Origin: Pleomorphomonas sp. JP5
GTDB lineage: Bacteria > Pseudomonadota > Alphaproteobacteria > Rhizobiales > Pleomorphomonadaceae
DNA: 64,000 bases
Direction of reading: 5' to 3'
Assembly: GCF_023721815.1 (NCBI RefSeq)
Contig: NZ_JAMDLI010000022.1
Location: 496,001 to 560,000 of the forward strand
Positions 41,308-48,188 of the stretch are shown here, in pieces; within the stretch, counting starts at the first letter, position 1; every line of letters starts with the position of its first letter. A model generated the notes under the pieces. That model had not been told where the DNA came from. It made no database searches and was given only the letters and a program-made list of their open reading frames with translations. The translations under genes were made by a program, and so were the position numbers.

Positions 41308-42132
41308 ATGACTGCGATCACGACTGAATTCGACCGCGCGCTCGCCAAGGAACTCATCCTTGAGGGCGGCTTCGTGAACCATCCCAAGGACCCCGGCCGC
41401 GCCACCATGAAGGGCATCACGCAGGCCGTCTATGACACCTATCGGAAATCGGTCGGCGCCGGCCGGCAAAGTGTCCGTTGCATCTCCGATGACGAAGTGA
41501 GGGCCATCTATCGCGGCCGCTATTGGAACCTCATCAAGGGCGACAGCCTGCCGCCTGGCGTCGGCTTCGTCGTCTTCGATGGCGCGGTCAACTCCGGTCC
41601 CGCTCAGTCGGTGAAGTGGCTCCAGCGCGCGCTTGGCCTCGATCGTGTTGACGGCCTGGTTGGCCCGCAGACGTTGCAAGCCGTCGCCGCCGTCAATGAC
41701 CATGACGCGCTGATCGAGCGCGTCCTGAAGCTTCGAGACGCCTTCCTGAAGGCGCTCAAGACATGGTCGACCTTCGGCAAGGGCTGGACCAACCGGCTCC
41801 GGCAGGTGCTCGCCGTGGGGCAGTCGTGGGCGCGAGGTTCGGTCGGCCCGGACGTGGTCTATGACGCGGTCGGCGCTGCCAAGGCGCTTTCCTCCGACGC
41901 CAAGGCCGCGCCCTCGGCGGCACTCGCCGACGCAGTGACCGGCGGCAGCGCCATTGTCGGCGCGCTCCAGACGGCGCAAACGCAGCTTGCGCCGCTCGCC
42001 GCCGGTAGCGCGGCCATCAGCAACATCGTCGCCGGCATCGTCGTGGTCTCGGCCGTGCTGACGATCGGCGGCGCCCTCTACGGCTGGTGGGCGCGCCGGC
42101 GCCGGGCCGAACTCGCCGAGGCGCTGGCGTGA
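41308..42132 (+). CDS. endolysin, GH108-type N-acetylmuramidase
   Basis: 274 aa from ATG 41308 (GAAAGGA upstream). The N-terminal GH108 domain carries LILEGGFVNHPKDPGRATMK, with Glu in EGG as catalytic residue, and RYWNLIKGDSLPPGVGFVVF, DGAVNSGP. A short peptidoglycan-binding part follows (DGLVGPQTLQAV). The C-terminus has a membrane helix (IVAGIVVVSAVLTIGGALYG) ending in Arg residues, so the enzyme may be membrane-tethered. Confidence 0.9.
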   Translation: MTAITTEFDRALAKELILEGGFVNHPKDPGRATMKGITQAVYDTYRKSVGAGRQSVRCISDDEVRAIYRGRYWNLIKGDSLPPGVGFVVFDGAVNSGPAQSVKWLQRALGLDRVDGLVGPQTLQAVAAVNDHDALIERVLKLRDAFLKALKTWSTFGKGWTNRLRQVLAVGQSWARGSVGPDVVYDAVGAAKALSSDAKAAPSAALADAVTGGSAIVGALQTAQTQLAPLAAGSAAISNIVAGIVVVSAVLTIGGALYGWWARRRRAELAEALA

Positions 42133-42413
42133 CCGGCCTCCTCGGCGGCGCCATCGCCTTCGTCAAGGCCGACTGGCGGCTAGTCCTCCTCGTCGCGCTG
42201 GCGGCCGGGCTCGGCTTGGCCGCTTGGCGCATCTACGCGGCCGGCGCCGCGTCCGAGGTCGCCCGGCAGAACGCCGGAAGCCTCGAAGCTCTCCAGGAAA
42301 GGGTGGTGATTGATGAAAAGCTCGATCGGGAGACGATTGAGGATCTGTGTCGCCGTGCCGGTGGCGGCGCTGGCTGCGGCGGGCTGCGCGAGCACGGCCG
42401 GCCGACCCGGTGA
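42129..42413 (+). CDS. inner-membrane spanin-like protein (Rz-like)
   Basis: 94 aa from GTG 42129 (overlaps the endolysin stop). One N-terminal membrane helix (WRLVLLVALAAGLGLAAWRI) is followed by a helical periplasmic part (NAGSLEALQERVVIDEKLDR). A lipoprotein frame is nested in its 3' half, the typical Rz/Rz1 architecture. Function in outer-membrane disruption is inferred from this layout. Confidence 0.7.
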   Translation: MTGLLGGAIAFVKADWRLVLLVALAAGLGLAAWRIYAAGAASEVARQNAGSLEALQERVVIDEKLDRETIEDLCRRAGGGAGCGGLREHGRPTR

Positions 42414-42531
42414 CGGGCTAAAGCTCGTTACCCCGCTCGCGCCGGCGGCGGCCGTGTGCCTCGCCGAGACCGACCCGGCCGCACTCCGGCGCATCATCGG
42501 CAATGACGAGATGATCAAGCGGTCGCGGTGA
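42313..42531 (+). CDS. outer-membrane lipoprotein spanin-like (Rz1-like), nested
   Basis: 72 aa from ATG 42313 in another frame inside the Rz-like gene, continuing 118 bases past its end. The signal peptide ends in a lipobox (AALAAAGC), after which CASTAGRPGDG begins the mature lipoprotein. A TTG one codon upstream is an alternative start. Confidence 0.65.
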   Translation: MKSSIGRRLRICVAVPVAALAAAGCASTAGRPGDGLKLVTPLAPAAAVCLAETDPAALRRIIGNDEMIKRSR

Positions 42532-42595
42532 CCGCTCGATCCTGGCGGCGGGGCAGGGCGCTCCGCCGCATATTCAAACAAAGCAGGGGGCTACC

Positions 42596-42811
42596 GTGGA
42601 CGATACCCGCGACAAGGTGATCGCGCTGGAAGTGAAGGTCGAACAGATGGGGGAGGATATTCGCCGGCTCGCTGATGCGGTCGAACATCTCAACAGCCTG
42701 CTCGATCAGGCTAAGGGCGCCAAGATCCTGCTCGGCCTCATGCTGTTCATTGGCGGAGCGGTTTCGACCTATGCTCCAACGCTGATCAAGTGGGCAATGG
42801 CGAGCAAGTGA
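42596..42811 (+). CDS. XhlA-like holin / lysis membrane protein
   Basis: 71 aa from GTG 42596 with AGGGGG upstream. An N-terminal coiled-coil (VIALEVKVEQMGEDIRRLAD) is followed by one membrane helix (ILLGLMLFIGGAVSTYAPTL). This is the layout of XhlA-type hemolysin/holin partners. No second holin gene is evident. Confidence 0.6.
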   Translation: MDDTRDKVIALEVKVEQMGEDIRRLADAVEHLNSLLDQAKGAKILLGLMLFIGGAVSTYAPTLIKWAMASK

Positions 42812-42818
42812 GGTTCTG

Positions 42819-43229
42819 TCAGCCGAGAGATACGCTTCGCTCCCTGAGCCAAGCTGCCAAATCGGTCTCGCTGATTTCTCCCTCGGCAAGTTGCAGCCAA
42901 GTGCTCAGAAGCTCGGCGTCGCCGGCTTCCAGCTCCATGCCGTTGAGGAGCATGAAGGTTTCGGCGACAACCAACGAGGTTCGCTTGTTGCCATCGGTGA
43001 ACGGGTGATCTCGTGCGATGCCAAAGGCATAGGAAGCGGCAAGAGCCGGAATGTCGGGCTCGGGTTCCGTGTAGGAAAGGAGGTGCTTCGGGCGCGCCAA
43101 GGCGGATTCCAGTAGCCCGTCATCCCTAAGCCCCACGGCGCCGCCATGTTCGGCAAGCTGCTCTTCGTGGGCAGCGAGAACGACGGCCTTGCTCAACCAG
43201 ATCACCGGCAACTTGGTTTCGTTGGTCAC
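42819..43229 (-). CDS. Doc-type toxin (Fic/Doc family)
   Basis: 136 aa. The Fic/Doc signature HPFTDGNKRTS is intact, with LLESALARPKHLLSY upstream as in Doc. Doc phosphorylates elongation factor Tu and stops translation. It overlaps its antitoxin gene by ATGA and is convergent with the lysis genes. Probably stabilises the prophage. Confidence 0.9.
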   Translation of the reverse strand: MTNETKLPVIWLSKAVVLAAHEEQLAEHGGAVGLRDDGLLESALARPKHLLSYTEPEPDIPALAASYAFGIARDHPFTDGNKRTSLVVAETFMLLNGMELEAGDAELLSTWLQLAEGEISETDLAAWLRERSVSLG

Positions 43230-43453
43230 TTCGCCAGCTCGCGGAGTACGTTGCGGCGCTTCTTCATCACTCGCCGGGCCGCCTCCATCTGCTCCTCGAA
43301 CTCCGGCTCGTAAGGCGTGACCCGAAAGCCTCCAGGCGCTTCGGTCAGGTAGAGGGTATCTCCCTGCTCGACATGAAGCCGCGCCATCACCTCCTTGGGG
43401 AAGACGCTGCCGACCGAGTTGCCGATCTTGGTCAGCTTAAGAGCGAGAACCAT
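43226..43453 (-). CDS. AbrB/MazE-type antitoxin for the Doc toxin
   Basis: 75 aa. The N-terminal half (MVLALKLTKIGNSVGSVFPK, then EVMARLHVEQGDTLYL) is a SpoVT-AbrB DNA-binding swapped hairpin. The C-terminal helix is charged (MEAARRVMKKRRNVLRELAK), likely the toxin-binding part. Doc is classically paired with Phd; the AbrB partner is a known alternative. A palindrome lies just upstream. Confidence 0.87.
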   Translation of the reverse strand: MVLALKLTKIGNSVGSVFPKEVMARLHVEQGDTLYLTEAPGGFRVTPYEPEFEEQMEAARRVMKKRRNVLRELAK

Positions 43454-43469
43454 GGAGTTCGAACCTCGT

Positions 43470-43489
43470 GTTATAACGACTGTTATTAC
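43470..43489. promoter_or_regulatory. likely operator/-10 of the toxin-antitoxin operon
   Basis: GTTATAAC-gact-GTTATTAC, a double repeat 17 bases upstream of the antitoxin start. GTTATAAC is itself palindromic and holds a TATAAC -10-like element on the minus strand. Autoregulation by the antitoxin is expected for this class. Confidence 0.5.
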
Positions 43490-43546
43490 AAGTAGCGAAA
43501 CGAACTGCCGCTTGCAAGATCTGACTTACAGCGTGGCAACGTTCTG

Positions 43547-44635
43547 TTACCCTGCCTCCGGCGCAATCCTTTCCAGCCACTGCCAGTCCGCCCACTTGTC
43601 GCCGAGCTGACGCAAGTGCGTGTAGCGCTTGAGCGAGTTCCACGAGCGATGCCCGGACACGGCCGCAACATGCGGCACATTCAGCCCGATCTCGAACAGC
43701 CGGGACACGCCTTCGTGGCGAAGGTCATGGAAATGCAGATCCTCGATGCCTAGAAGCGCTACGGCACGTGTGAAGGCTGCACCAATGGCGTAGGTGCTGA
43801 AGGGGAAGATGCGGTCTTCGGCCCGCTCCATTGATCGGATGATCTGCAGCGCTGGCGGCGGTAGGTCGCACCACACGTTGTTTCCGATCTTCTCGCCAGG
43901 GTTCTTCATGTCGCGAACCAGAACGCGAGAACCTTTCTCGTCCAGGTCGCCCCACTCGATGCGAGTGATCTCTTCGAGGCGCCGCGTCGAGAACATCGCA
44001 AAGGCCGTGATCTTCTGCATCGGCGTCGACGTCGGGCGTCTGGCATAGCGTTCGGCGAAATGCCCCATCAGCTTGTCCATCTCCTCGATCGTCGGGCGCC
44101 GCTCGCGGCTCTGTGCGCGGCCGGTGAGGCCCAAGGCCTTGCCGACGATGAAGGCATCACGCACCGCCTCGTAGTTCAGTTCGAAGCCCCACGCCGGCCG
44201 AGCGATCCGGAACACGGCGGAGAGGTGGGACAGGTAGTTGGAGACGGTCGCGGCCGACCGTGTCTTCCGCAGCTCCGTTGCAAAGGCTGTGATGTGTTGG
44301 CTGTTGATATCGGCGCAAGCCATGTCGGCAATGTCAAAGCTCTTGATCGCGTTGAGCACCTGCGTCTTGGTTCGCCCCATGCTCCGGGTGCTTTCCATCA
44401 CGTATTTGTCGATGGCATTGGCGAGAGTAGCCGTTCGCTTCGCTGCCTTAGCGGCGGCAAGGCCCTCTGGCTTGGCAAGTTCCGCCTCCCGCCTCTTAAG
44501 CCAAGCAGAGGCGGCGGGGCGCCGTTCAAACGTTCTGTTCTCGCGGAGCACGATTTTCCGGTCGCGCATAATCATGATTTGCGCCATATAGGCGACCGTT
44601 CCGTCTTTTCTCTTCCGCTCGATGATCGAACCCAT
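43547..44635 (-). CDS. int: tyrosine-type phage integrase (dusA-targeting)
   Basis: 362 aa. Catalytic residues in order: Arg ~219 (MFSTRRLEEI), His-x-x-Arg ~303-306 (FHDLRHEG), His ~329 (SGHRSW), Tyr ~338 (KRYTHL). The N-terminal ~60 residues form an arm-binding domain and ~70-160 the core-binding domain. It lies 165 bp from attR, transcribed away from dusA, so its promoter shares the arm-site region. All catalytic residues are present. Confidence 0.95.
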   Translation of the reverse strand: MGSIIERKRKDGTVAYMAQIMIMRDRKIVLRENRTFERRPAASAWLKRREAELAKPEGLAAAKAAKRTATLANAIDKYVMESTRSMGRTKTQVLNAIKSFDIADMACADINSQHITAFATELRKTRSAATVSNYLSHLSAVFRIARPAWGFELNYEAVRDAFIVGKALGLTGRAQSRERRPTIEEMDKLMGHFAERYARRPTSTPMQKITAFAMFSTRRLEEITRIEWGDLDEKGSRVLVRDMKNPGEKIGNNVWCDLPPPALQIIRSMERAEDRIFPFSTYAIGAAFTRAVALLGIEDLHFHDLRHEGVSRLFEIGLNVPHVAAVSGHRSWNSLKRYTHLRQLGDKWADWQWLERIAPEAG

Positions 44636-44704
44636 TTACAACATGGCCTTTGGCTTTACGACATTTGTTGTAAACGGTATCGCAAACGGGCATAGTTCAC
44701 AACA
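44635..44704. repeat. candidate integrase arm-type sites, right end
   Basis: TGTTGTRAA occurs at 44635-44643 (minus), 44666-44674 (plus) and 44696-44704 (minus), all in the 86-bp gap between int and dusA. The first touches the int start codon, so integrase binding could repress its own promoter. Same motif as at 7757-7777. Confidence 0.55.
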
Positions 44705-44721
44705 TACGAGACCAAATCGGC

Positions 44722-45747
44722 ATGCTTGGTAGCCCCGGAAATCCGCAGAAGTCCGCGAATTCCCTGTATTCCTCGGGGCCGATTTTTGCGGTGGCACCGA
44801 TGCTCGATTGGACCGACAGGAACTGTCGCCTGTTCCATCGGCAGCTGAGTGCGCGCGCGCTGCTCTATACGGAGATGGTGACGACGGCGGCGATCCGGTT
44901 TGGCGATCGCGAGCGGCTGCTGGGATTCAATCCGGAGGAACATCCGGTTGCCCTTCAACTTGGTGGTTCCGATCCGGCCGAGCTGGCGTTTGCCGCCAAG
45001 GTGGGCGAGGACTGGGGGTATGACGAGATCAACCTCAATGTCGGCTGCCCGTCGGATCGTGTGCAGTCGGGCCGCTTCGGTGCCTGCCTGATGTTGGAGC
45101 CAGAGTTGGTTGCCGACTGCGTCGCGGCGATGCGCCAGGCCGTCCGTGTACCGGTTACCGTCAAGTGCCGCATCGGCGTCGACGAGCAGGACCCCGAGGA
45201 AGCGCTCGACAAACTGGCCGACGCCGTCATTGCAGCTGACGTTTCAGCGCTCTGGGTGCATGCGCGCAAGGCGTGGCTAAAGGGGCTTAGCCCCAAGGAA
45301 AACCGCGACATTCCGCCGCTCGACTATGATCGCGTCCGTCGCCTCAAGGCGCGCTATCCCAATGTGTTCATCGGTATCAACGGTGGCATCAATGACCTCG
45401 ATACAGCGCTCGACCTCCTGAAGACGCTTGATGGAGTCATGCTGGGGCGCGCGGCGTACCAGGAGCCAGCGCTGCTCGGCTCGGTCGATCGGCTCGTCTA
45501 TGGCGTGTCCACCGATGACGCCGATCCCTTCGCCGTGTTGGAGGGGATGCGCCCCTATATCGCCGCTCATCTGGCTGCCGGTGGTCGCCTCTCCGCCTTC
45601 ACTCGCCATATGCTCGGCCTCTATCACAAGGTTCCCGGCGCTCGCGCCTGGCGCCGCATCCTGACCGAGGGAGGCGTCAAGGAAGGCGCTGGCCTCGAGG
45701 TGATCGATGCGGCCCTCGATGCGCTCGCCCGCCGCAAGGCCGCCTGA
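44722..45747 (+). CDS. dusA: tRNA-dihydrouridine synthase A, with phage-supplied N-terminus
   Basis: 341 aa flavoenzyme reducing uridines in the tRNA D-loop. FAVAPMLDWTDRNCR, LGGSDPAELAFAAKVGEDWG, NVGCPSDRVQSGRFGACLML (catalytic Cys) and INGGINDLDTALDLL are present. The first ~22 residues (MLGSPGNPQKSANSLYSSGP) replace the host MTHYAAPV seen at 7650 and come from the phage. Codons for FAVAPMLD differ from the host copy but encode the same peptide. The active site is intact, so the enzyme should work, now from a promoter inside the prophage end. Confidence 0.95.
   Translation: MLGSPGNPQKSANSLYSSGPIFAVAPMLDWTDRNCRLFHRQLSARALLYTEMVTTAAIRFGDRERLLGFNPEEHPVALQLGGSDPAELAFAAKVGEDWGYDEINLNVGCPSDRVQSGRFGACLMLEPELVADCVAAMRQAVRVPVTVKCRIGVDEQDPEEALDKLADAVIAADVSALWVHARKAWLKGLSPKENRDIPPLDYDRVRRLKARYPNVFIGINGGINDLDTALDLLKTLDGVMLGRAAYQEPALLGSVDRLVYGVSTDDADPFAVLEGMRPYIAAHLAAGGRLSAFTRHMLGLYHKVPGARAWRRILTEGGVKEGAGLEVIDAALDALARRKAA
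44800..44813 (+). repeat. attR core (right attachment repeat)
   Basis: ATGCTCGATTGGAC pairs with the attL copy at 7689-7702 (13 of 14). Downstream sequence (CGACAGGAACTGTCGC) is the original host dusA. Confidence 0.85.
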
Positions 45748-45768
45748 TAATCGAAAGCTCGTCCGACC

Positions 45769-46743
45769 GTGGTTCGCCTGCCCAAGCTCGACTATTTCCT
45801 CATCGGCCTCGTCCTGATGGTAGCGCTGGCACTCGTCTGGCCGACGCCCGGCATGAGTGGCGGGCCTCTGCATTTCGAGTATGTCACGACCTACGGCGTC
45901 TCGGTGGTGTTCTTTCTCTACGGGCTGACGCTGTCGCCTGAGCGGATGAAAGCGGGCGTGCTTCACTGGCGGCTGCACATCTGCGTGCAGTTCGCCACCT
46001 TCGTCCTGTTCCCGGTCTTGCTGCTGGCCGCCCGCACGCTGATGCCGGGTATGTTCTCCGACGATCTCTGGCTTGGCTTCTTCTACGTGGCGGCACTGCC
46101 GTCCACCGTGTCGTCTTCGGTGGCGATGACCAACATCGCCCGCGGCAACGTACCGGCTGCCGTTTTCAACGCCTCGCTGTCGAGCCTTCTCGGCGTGTTC
46201 ATTACGCCGCTCCTGATGAGCTGGTACATGAAGAGCAACGGCATCGACATGCCGCTCTTGCCGGTGATCCTCAAGGTGGTGATGCTGGTTCTAGTCCCGA
46301 TCGTGCTTGGCCAGGTCGCCCGTCGCTGGCTTGGCGGTTGGGCGCATCGCAACGCGTTCTGGGTGAAGCTCGCCGACCGCTCCACCATTCTCGCCATCGT
46401 CTACAACTCGTTCTGCGATTCCGTGGCAGCCGGCGTTTGGAGCGCCAACGATCTCGAGGTGGTGCTGGAGATTGCCGTCGCCTCGGTGGCGCTGTTCTTC
46501 TTGGTCTACCTCATCATGAACGGCGTCTGCTCCGTGATGGGCTTCAACATCCCTGATCGCATCGCCTGCCAGTTTTGCGGCTCGAAGAAGTCGCTCGCGA
46601 CCGGGGTACCTCTGGCTCCGGTGATGTTTGGCCAGAATGCGGCCATCGGCCTGATCGTGGCGCCGATCATGGTCTTTCATTTTCTGCAGTTGGTGATTGT
46701 CAGCGTGCTGGCGGCGCAATTTGCGAAGAGGACGACCGACTGA
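45769..46743 (+). CDS. BASS-family transporter (YfeH-like, bile acid:Na+ symporter fold)
   Basis: 324 aa with about nine or ten membrane helices. YGVSVVFFLYGLTLSPERMK, AALPSTVSSSVAMTNIARGN (the conserved helix break) and CGSKKSLATGVPLAPVMFG (second crossover helix) are family hallmarks of the SBF-like group. Substrate unknown; related proteins move organic anions with sodium. Starts at GTG 45769, 21 bases after dusA, possibly cotranscribed. Its TGA abuts the opposing gene with no gap. Confidence 0.87.
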   Translation: MVRLPKLDYFLIGLVLMVALALVWPTPGMSGGPLHFEYVTTYGVSVVFFLYGLTLSPERMKAGVLHWRLHICVQFATFVLFPVLLLAARTLMPGMFSDDLWLGFFYVAALPSTVSSSVAMTNIARGNVPAAVFNASLSSLLGVFITPLLMSWYMKSNGIDMPLLPVILKVVMLVLVPIVLGQVARRWLGGWAHRNAFWVKLADRSTILAIVYNSFCDSVAAGVWSANDLEVVLEIAVASVALFFLVYLIMNGVCSVMGFNIPDRIACQFCGSKKSLATGVPLAPVMFGQNAAIGLIVAPIMVFHFLQLVIVSVLAAQFAKRTTD

Positions 46744-47055
46744 TCAGATCGCAGTGGAGCGGGTGTTCTCGCTTGGTGCGAAGGCCGCGGGCGGCTGGTT
46801 GAACCACCGATAGCCGGCGGCGAGCGCCAGGAAAATGGCGAGCCACACCGCTATGTGCCAGAGCCTTGCATTGATCCTGTGCCGTCCGAGGGCGAGCGAA
46901 GCCCCGATCAGCAGGGCAAAAATCGAGAGATAGGCGACGTTGGCGAACTCGGTGGGGGCAAGACCGACGATGTCGCGCGACCCGCCAAAAATCAACAGGA
47001 CGCCGGTGGCGACGACAAGGATCGCCACGGCAAGGTAGAGCACGGGTTGCCGCAT
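46744..47055 (-). CDS. small membrane protein, like the N-terminal part of TIGR02281 aspartic proteases
   Basis: 103 aa with three membrane helices (LYLAVAILVVATGVLLIFGG; AYLSIFALLIGASLALG; LWHIAVWLAIFLALAAGYRW). It resembles the membrane anchor that precedes the protease domain in TIGR02281 proteins. No protease domain follows, so this is either a truncated relict or a stand-alone form. Last gene of the cobS operon; GGAGG lies 9 bases before the ATG. Confidence 0.65.
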   Translation of the reverse strand: MRQPVLYLAVAILVVATGVLLIFGGSRDIVGLAPTEFANVAYLSIFALLIGASLALGRHRINARLWHIAVWLAIFLALAAGYRWFNQPPAAFAPSENTRSTAI

Positions 47056-47071
47056 GGGCTCAGGCCTCCGA

Positions 47072-47257
47072 TCAGGATGTGTTATCCTGAATGTCGGCCT
47101 GCTTCAGTCGCTCCGCAAGGCCAGCCATGATTGCAAGCCGCTCCTCATGACGCATCGACGTCCAGCGAGCGATCTCGTCGAGGGTGCGGCCACAGCCGAG
47201 GCAGAGAGTTTCGCCTTCGAGTATCTGGCAGATCTTGATGCAAGGCGTTTCAACCAT
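47072..47257 (-). CDS. DUF1289 zinc-binding small protein
   Basis: 61 aa from ATG 47257: PCIKICQILEGETLCLGCGR, then TLDEIARWTSM. The four Cys residues and this motif define DUF1289, seen widely in proteobacteria near unrelated genes. The start is 5 bases after the cobS stop, implying cotranslation. Longer upstream frames overlap cobS and are rejected. Confidence 0.87.
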   Translation of the reverse strand: MVETPCIKICQILEGETLCLGCGRTLDEIARWTSMRHEERLAIMAGLAERLKQADIQDNTS

Positions 47258-47262
47258 CGCCG

Positions 47263-48084
47263 TCACCTGCCGATCAGGAGGCCGATCAGGAAAGCGGCCT
47301 CGGTGAGGACCTGTGTCGCACCGAGGATGTCTCCGGTCTGTCCGCCGATTTTTTTGCGCGCGAGGGCCCCGAAGGCAAGCGCGGCAAGTCCGGCGAAGGC
47401 GATGCCGAGGATAACAGCTGGGGCGCCAATGATCACCGGTAGCGGCGAAAGCAGCAGCACCGTCACGCCGGCGCCAATAGCCACCGATCGGCGGTCCGGC
47501 TGGCCAAGCCGAGCCGCGAGGCCGTCGGGTCGGGCATTGGGTAGCGCTGCCCAAAGAGCAGTCATGGAGAGGCGGCTCAGGGCGCCTCCACCCAACACGG
47601 CCAAAGCACCCGCAGCCGGGTGAAGGAACAGCGCGCCATAGGCGCTGGCGCGAATGAGAGTCGACAGGACGAGCGCAAGCCCGGCAAAGGTGCCGATGCG
47701 GCTGTCCTTCATGATCAAAAGCCGTTTCTCCGTCGTTGCGCCGCCAACGAGACCGTCGGCACTGTCGGCAAGGCCGTCCTCGTGAAGCGCACCGGTGGGA
47801 GCTACCAGCGCCGTGACGACGAGAAGTCCGACGAGGAGATCAGGCAAGCCCGCCGCGCTGGCTCCAAGGCCGACGAGTGCCGCCGGCAGCGCGATCAGGA
47901 AGCCGGCCAGTGGCACCGCCGCCGCTGCCCTTGGCAGGACGGGCAGGGCGCCGGTGTCGTCCCGCCGGCCGAGTTGTGGCACAGGCAGGCGCGAGAAGAA
48001 GCGGAGAGAGGCGCCGAGATCGGCAAGGCAGTGGAGGATTTCGTCACGCAGCATTCTTCGTTTGTAGGCCGCCACGCGAGTCAT
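47263..48084 (-). CDS. cobS: adenosylcobinamide-GDP ribazoletransferase (cobalamin synthase)
   Basis: 273 aa integral membrane enzyme that joins adenosylcobinamide-GDP and alpha-ribazole to make cobalamin. Motifs: RFFSRLPVP at the start, [37 protein letters not shown], and the C-terminal [12 protein letters not shown]. Divergent from cobT, which supplies alpha-ribazole phosphate. The name cobV is used in some species. An internal Met 10 residues in could be the true start. Confidence 0.95.
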   Translation of the reverse strand: MTRVAAYKRRMLRDEILHCLADLGASLRFFSRLPVPQLGRRDDTGALPVLPRAAAAVPLAGFLIALPAALVGLGASAAGLPDLLVGLLVVTALVAPTGALHEDGLADSADGLVGGATTEKRLLIMKDSRIGTFAGLALVLSTLIRASAYGALFLHPAAGALAVLGGGALSRLSMTALWAALPNARPDGLAARLGQPDRRSVAIGAGVTVLLLSPLPVIIGAPAVILGIAFAGLAALAFGALARKKIGGQTGDILGATQVLTEAAFLIGLLIGR

Positions 48085-48188
48085 GTATAGCGTGACCCCG
48101 CTAAATGTTGTGGCGTTTCGCGGTATTGCGATGATTTTGGCACTAAATCCAGACTTGTTGCTTCCAGTTCAATCAGAAAGACGAAGAT

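Larger units (their letters stand above)
7689..44813. mobile_element. integrated dusA-targeting prophage, about 37.1 kb
   Basis: The element is bounded by near-identical 14-bp copies of the dusA segment ATGCTCGA(C/T)TGGAC. It holds a tyrosine integrase next to the right end, a lysogeny switch, early genes, terminase, head, tail and lysis genes in lambda-like order, and cargo (type III restriction-modification, a secreted ankyrin protein, a toxin-antitoxin pair). No structural gene is visibly broken, so it may be inducible. The siphovirus-like tail set (tube, chaperones, tape measure, gpM/L/K/I/J homologues) suggests a long non-contractile tail. Confidence 0.93.

Noticed and set aside
48085-48188. 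Possible cobalamin riboswitch between cobS and cobT
   Set aside because: The gap is only 104 bp, and no B12 box or multi-stem structure could be found; AT-rich sequence looks like a plain divergent promoter.
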